A stretch of DNA of 64,000 nucleotides from Plectrocnemia conspersa (taxonomy: Eukaryota > Arthropoda > Insecta > Trichoptera > Polycentropodidae): positions 1,116,001 to 1,180,000 of the forward strand of contig VTFK01000066.1 in the NCBI GenBank assembly GCA_009617715.1, given 5' to 3'. The number at the start of each line of letters is the position of its first letter. The stretch's first letter is position 1. The notes below the pieces were generated by a model. The model saw only the letters and a list, made by a program, of their open reading frames with translations, was not told the DNA's origin and did not search any database. The translations under genes and the position numbers were made by a program. Shown one piece after another: positions 60,290 to 64,000 of this stretch.

Positions 60290-60490
60290 CTTTGTTCCAT
60301 AAAACTAATTGCTTATGCATTACAATAATAAATGAGCACTAAATAAATGCATAGATTAAGTAACATTTTTTTGTAGTGTGCATTAAAATATATAAACTGC
60401 GCATTAGCGTTTCGTTAGTGTAGCGAACGACTGAAGTTAAGCAGCATTGGGCGTGGTAAGTACTTGGATGGGTGACCGTTGATAAAATTC
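60290..60490 (+). mobile_element. 5S-rRNA-derived SINE-like element, plus orientation
   Basis: 60424-60481 reads 'actgaagttaagcagcattg', 'ggcgtggtaagtacttggat' and 'gggtgaccg', matching the middle of eukaryotic 5S rRNA (internal promoter boxes A to C). The 5S 5' and 3' ends are missing and replaced by AT-rich flanks ('aatgcgcagt'-type and 'tgtagtgtgcattaaaatat'), so it is not a 5S gene. The flanks recur, inverted, at 61343-61470. The left flank also shares the 'tccataaaa' block with family R1. Confidence 0.7.
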
Positions 60491-60863
60491 AATGTATATA
60501 ATCATCATTTTAAATAAATTCGATGCTGAGTTATTCATGGGGTATTCACTGTTCTGAAGTTAAATGAAAAACAAGTTATAGTTAATAATTCTTTTAATAT
60601 ATAGTTATTCATAGGGTGTTCAGTGTTCTAAGCAACAGATAAATAAAAAACTGGTAATAGTTAACAATTATTTTTTTCATTTAATTACAATAAATCCGCA
60701 TCTTATTTTATGTACTGCTTATTGAAATTGTACTTTATTTTATTATAATAAACTCAAATTAATTATTATTTCAAATCATAGAATCCTGTTCTAGAATTTT
60801 TGACATATTTATTAAAGTAACTTAAGTAATTTTATTTAAAAACGCAAAAATATTTTTATTGTA

Positions 60864-60910
60864 TGATCAACGCGGGCGTGGTCAGTACTTGTATGGGATA
60901 CCGATTATAA
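60864..60910 (+). mobile_element. Degenerate 5S-like fragment
   Basis: 'gatcaacgcgggcgtggtca' and 'gtacttgtatgggataccg' are a decayed version of the 5S segment at 60424. Confidence 0.5.
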
Positions 60911-61069
60911 AATTTCTGGAATAGTTTTATATTTTTTGAAATAATATTTAATTTGGGTTTATTATAATAAAATAGAGTGCAATATATAAAATAAAATGCG
61001 CATGCATTGTAATTTAATGAAATAAAAGAATTGTTTACTATAACAAGTTTTTCATTTACCTGTTGATCA

Positions 61070-61470
61070 GAACAGTGAACAATCCATGAACAACTCTTTG
61101 CAACGAATCTATTTAAAAGGAGGATAATATAAATTGGCATCAAATATTTTTTTCATCTATTCTTTTAGCAATATGCTAAAAACACGTGTTTTTAACACTC
61201 ACAATAAATGTGCATTTAAATTGTACTCTATTTTATTATAAAAATTATTTAAAAATATACAAAGCTATTCTAGAAATTTTATAAGCGGTCACCCATCTAA
61301 ATACTGACCACGCCCAATACTGCTTAACTTCGTTGATCGCTACACTAAAAAACATTAATGCGCAATTTATATATTTTAATGCACACTACAAATAAAATGT
61401 TGCTCAATTATGCATTTATTTAATGCTCATTTCTTATTACTGTAGTGCATAAACAATTAATTTTATGGAA
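61070..61470 (-). mobile_element. 5S-rRNA-derived SINE-like element, minus orientation
   Basis: 61285-61341 is the inverse of the 5S middle segment ('cggtcacccatctaaatact', 'gaccacgcccaatactgctt', 'aacttcg'). The flank 61343-61400 is the inverse of 60370-60422. At 61070-61110 the R1-family block 'cagaacagtgaaca' and 'tgaacaactctttgcaacga' is present. Confidence 0.7.
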
Positions 61471-62249
61471 ACAAAGTATTTATTTAAATGCCAAGTCTCT
61501 TAAAATAATTCCTAGTTAAAAAGCACCAATTTTTATTGTTATCATTTATACACTGGCAAACTGGCTAATTCTTGAAATCAGAATTCTCTTTAACTAAGTG
61601 GTGACTTTAACGGGTCATTGATATGACTTTTGAAACTTTAATCTAGATGGTAATAGTTTTTGTCGTTGTTTTTATTTGTGTAATCTCTAATTTAATTTAG
61701 AATAATCTCAATGACACCATCTAGGTAGTAGTCCAAATTCTACAAATATTTTTGTTAAAGTAATTTTAGCTAAAAGTTATTTTCTAATAAAGCTAATTTT
61801 TGATAATTACTGCAAGTAAACTATTGTATATTATAAATGGTTAAATTCATTTTATTTATATTAATTATATAACAATGTGAATTGGTTCTCTAAAAACAAT
61901 TTACATCCACTTTCACTTATACAAATTTCAAAAGCAGTAAAGCACTATCGTAAATAAGGAAAATCATGCTATACGATGACTCATCTCTAAATATGCGTAC
62001 ATACCCGCGAGGACATAGCACGTCATAAAGATTAAGATAATGTATTATTTTTTAATGAATAATGGATAATACTCGAAAAGTTTTAGCATGTTTTAACCTA
62101 TTTTAGTGACATTGTTTTAATTTTGGTTCTATTGTATATGTGATCCATGATTACAATTGCATAACTATCCGTAAAAATTGTGGTTATTACGCGTTTAAAG
62201 CAAATTAACGATCGATATGCAATGTAAATAAAAATACTTTTTTTGTCGC

Positions 62250-62470
62250 CGTTCTATAAATAGTAATGGTGTAAGCTCATTTTAGCGAATCCTGTAAACG
62301 GTTAGGGAGCGTTTGACGGTTACCTGAAAGCTGAATCGGTCTGTGGAGCGATAAATACCAATTTAGGACGAATTCGTCAGAGCGCGACCGACCGGCGCCT
62401 TGAAAGCAAAAACTGTCACTTTTTGGTTCGCGCTCGTTACATCGGATCTTACGAGCGTCTCAAAATATGA
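62250..62470 (+). repeat. Repeat, second copy of the 49490 block
   Basis: Shares 'ttctataaatagt', 'acctgaaagctg' and 'ctcgttacatcggatcttac' with 49490-49650. It is GC-rich for the window. Confidence 0.6.
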
Positions 62471-62649
62471 GCCCCAATTTTATATAATTTAAATACAATT
62501 TATATCAATTAACATTAGCTAATATATATATGTATATTATAAACAACAATGGTTCTAATATGGACCTTTGTGGTATACCGTGAGATATTATTTTCTCTTT
62601 GGAATAAACATAATTTATTTTAACTTTTTGCTTTCTCTATTTTAAATTT

Positions 62650-62745
62650 AGATTTCATTATCGCCAAAACTTGGCGGCAATCTAATAATACTGGCGTGAC
62701 AGATTCGCTCGCCTGGCAACTCTCGGCCCATTCGGACGCACACAT
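62650..62745 (+). mobile_element. LTR-retrotransposon leader fragment
   Basis: 'cgccaaaacttggcggcaat' and 'actggcgtgacagattcgct' match the leader block of the family at 5095, 17358 and 50910. Confidence 0.45.
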
Positions 62746-62879
62746 TTGGACATCTTTTTTTTGTGAATATTAGTCCTTGGCTTTTATCTGGATTGATTTT
62801 AAAGCGCCATTTGGCGTACCATGTTTCTAATTTGTCTATTTCTTTATTTCATTCCCTTATTGTACAATAATTGCAGTGG

Positions 62880-63540
62880 GGAAATATAATACGGTTGTAG
62901 ATTATTTTTTGTGTATTTATATTTGACATATTTTTCATTCTGGATAATATAAGTATTTTTTCACATTTTTTTGAAATGTAATTACAATGTTCCTTAAATT
63001 TGCTTTTATCTACAATTACTTAAAATATTTTATATTGTCAACTATTCTATAACTATTTCAAAATTATTATTTAAAATATCTTTATAATTAATAAGCATTA
63101 GCTTTTACTTTAAGCTCATAATTTTGTATTCATATTTTTATTATTATTAATTCATTATTTAAATTATTTACAACTTCTTTAACATTATCACCTATGTAAT
63201 ACATTTAATTGTCGTCGGCAAGCAAATGATTTTTACATTAATAATTATATCATTAACCATTTCGTGCTCAAATTATTTTTTTTAATTTTTTTAAAATTTT
63301 TTTTGCATTTTTTAGTCATTATTATTTATTAAAAAATATTGAAAAAAATATTAAAAAAAAGCGATTGGAACTTATAAAAAAAATTACTGGGATCTATACT
63401 TCCCACTGATACTTGGTAGAGTACTTATTGTGCGTAAAAACAAAAACTTTTTTTTTTTTTTAAGAATTTAATTTATTTGCTTAATTTATTTTAAGTAAAA
63501 TAACAATATTATTAAGGTAAAAATAAAAATAAAATCATTT
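62880..63540. other. AT-rich noncoding stretch
   Basis: Only low-complexity A/T runs; no supportable feature. Confidence 0.4.
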
Positions 63541-63553
63541 CTTATGAAAAATA

Positions 63554-63820
63554 TCAAAAAATGGTGAAATATGTACATAGTGGTACATCGCAACCTCTAC
63601 ACATGCATTTAGTTTGTTTCGCCTTCTTTTTTACTCTACAAAGTCTACACCTTCTGTAAGTTTCACTTTTTAGAGGCATATGAATATTTACAGATTCTAG
63701 GGGTATATTCTCTAGTACTCGGGCATTATTAGGCAAAATGCTTGATGGTCGTTTCAGCGAACAAAACTTGCCGATCAACTGATTTTCTAGAGATATCCTA
63801 AAGGCTAATTTAAAATTCAA
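63554..63820 (-). pseudogene. piggyBac-like transposase C-terminal fragment
   Basis: An 88-codon minus-strand frame ends in a cysteine-rich block: HMPLKSETYRRCRLCRVKKK, then CMCRGCDVPLC. This is the C-terminal zinc-binding domain of piggyBac-type transposases (family form H-P, RCxVC, CxxCDVxLC). It is preceded by FRISLENQLIG, as in the family's hinge to that domain. The catalytic DDD domain is absent: upstream sequence on the minus strand is broken by stops. Confidence 0.75.
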
Positions 63821-64000
63821 ATCAAATCACCCCTAATCTATATATCACACAGTAAAAAAATGTCTTTATAACTCAAATCAACCGTCAAAATCCTTATTGT
63901 CCATAAAATTTAAAAGTTTTGTTACAAACAACTTATCTAACACACGAGACTCGAAATAATACCAATCGTGTTATTTTAAACTCAACTGCCACTTTTAAGT

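Noticed and set aside
60424..60481. 5S rRNA gene
   Set aside because: Only the middle of the molecule matches. Neither end can pair to form helix I, and the flanks are repeated elsewhere.

Overview
The window is animal nuclear DNA, very AT-rich, with spliced genes (GT-AG introns), tRNA-derived and 5S-rRNA-derived SINE-like repeats, and remnants of Helitron, hAT, piggyBac, LTR and non-LTR elements. The gene content (glycogenin, a stand-alone amidating lyase rather than a fused PAM, a MADF-BESS regulator, BLOC-1 subunit 5, TMEM199/VMA12, phospholipid scramblases) points to an insect. I cannot name the order from the sequence alone. All exon boundaries were worked out by eye from splice consensus, reading phase and family conservation.

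Layout. 0.7-1.9 kb, minus strand: five internal exons of glycogenin, whose 3' end runs off the left edge. 2-25 kb: a repeat-rich stretch with no complete conventional gene except a two-exon MADF-BESS gene (21.97-22.80 kb, minus). It also holds a degenerate retrotransposon gag ORF (18.8-19.5 kb), a Helitron helicase relic split by a hAT-type insertion (24.1-25.1 kb), several terminal-inverted-repeat elements and a few coding-like orphan exons. 25.4-32.6 kb, plus: peptidyl-alpha-hydroxyglycine alpha-amidating lyase (PAL), with a transmembrane exon and a downstream exon resembling the cytosolic tail of vertebrate PAM. 31.0-31.9 kb: degenerate tandem repeat. 36.1-38.0 kb, plus: BLOC1S5 (Muted) and TMEM199/VMA12, whose reading frames overlap by four bases (ATGA), so they look bicistronic. 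38-41 kb: noncoding, with a four-copy degenerate repeat and an inverted-repeat element. 40.9-59.75 kb, minus: a phospholipid scramblase cluster. It has two complete genes (49.17 to 45.49 kb and 59.75 to 53.67 kb) plus a third diverged but open set of three 3' exons (41.74 to 40.96 kb) with no 5' exons of its own in view. 60-64 kb: 5S-derived repeats in opposite orientations and the cysteine-rich C terminus of a piggyBac-like transposase.

How the genes relate. BLOC1S5 and TMEM199 both serve the endolysosomal system (lysosome-related organelle biogenesis and V-ATPase assembly), so co-expression from one transcript would make functional sense. PAL matures amidated neuropeptides in the secretory pathway. 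The scramblase exons share lengths and phases, which shows tandem duplication. The rest of the window is mostly transposable-element debris. One MITE has become part of a host protein: it supplies the last 22 codons and the stop of the MADF-BESS gene.
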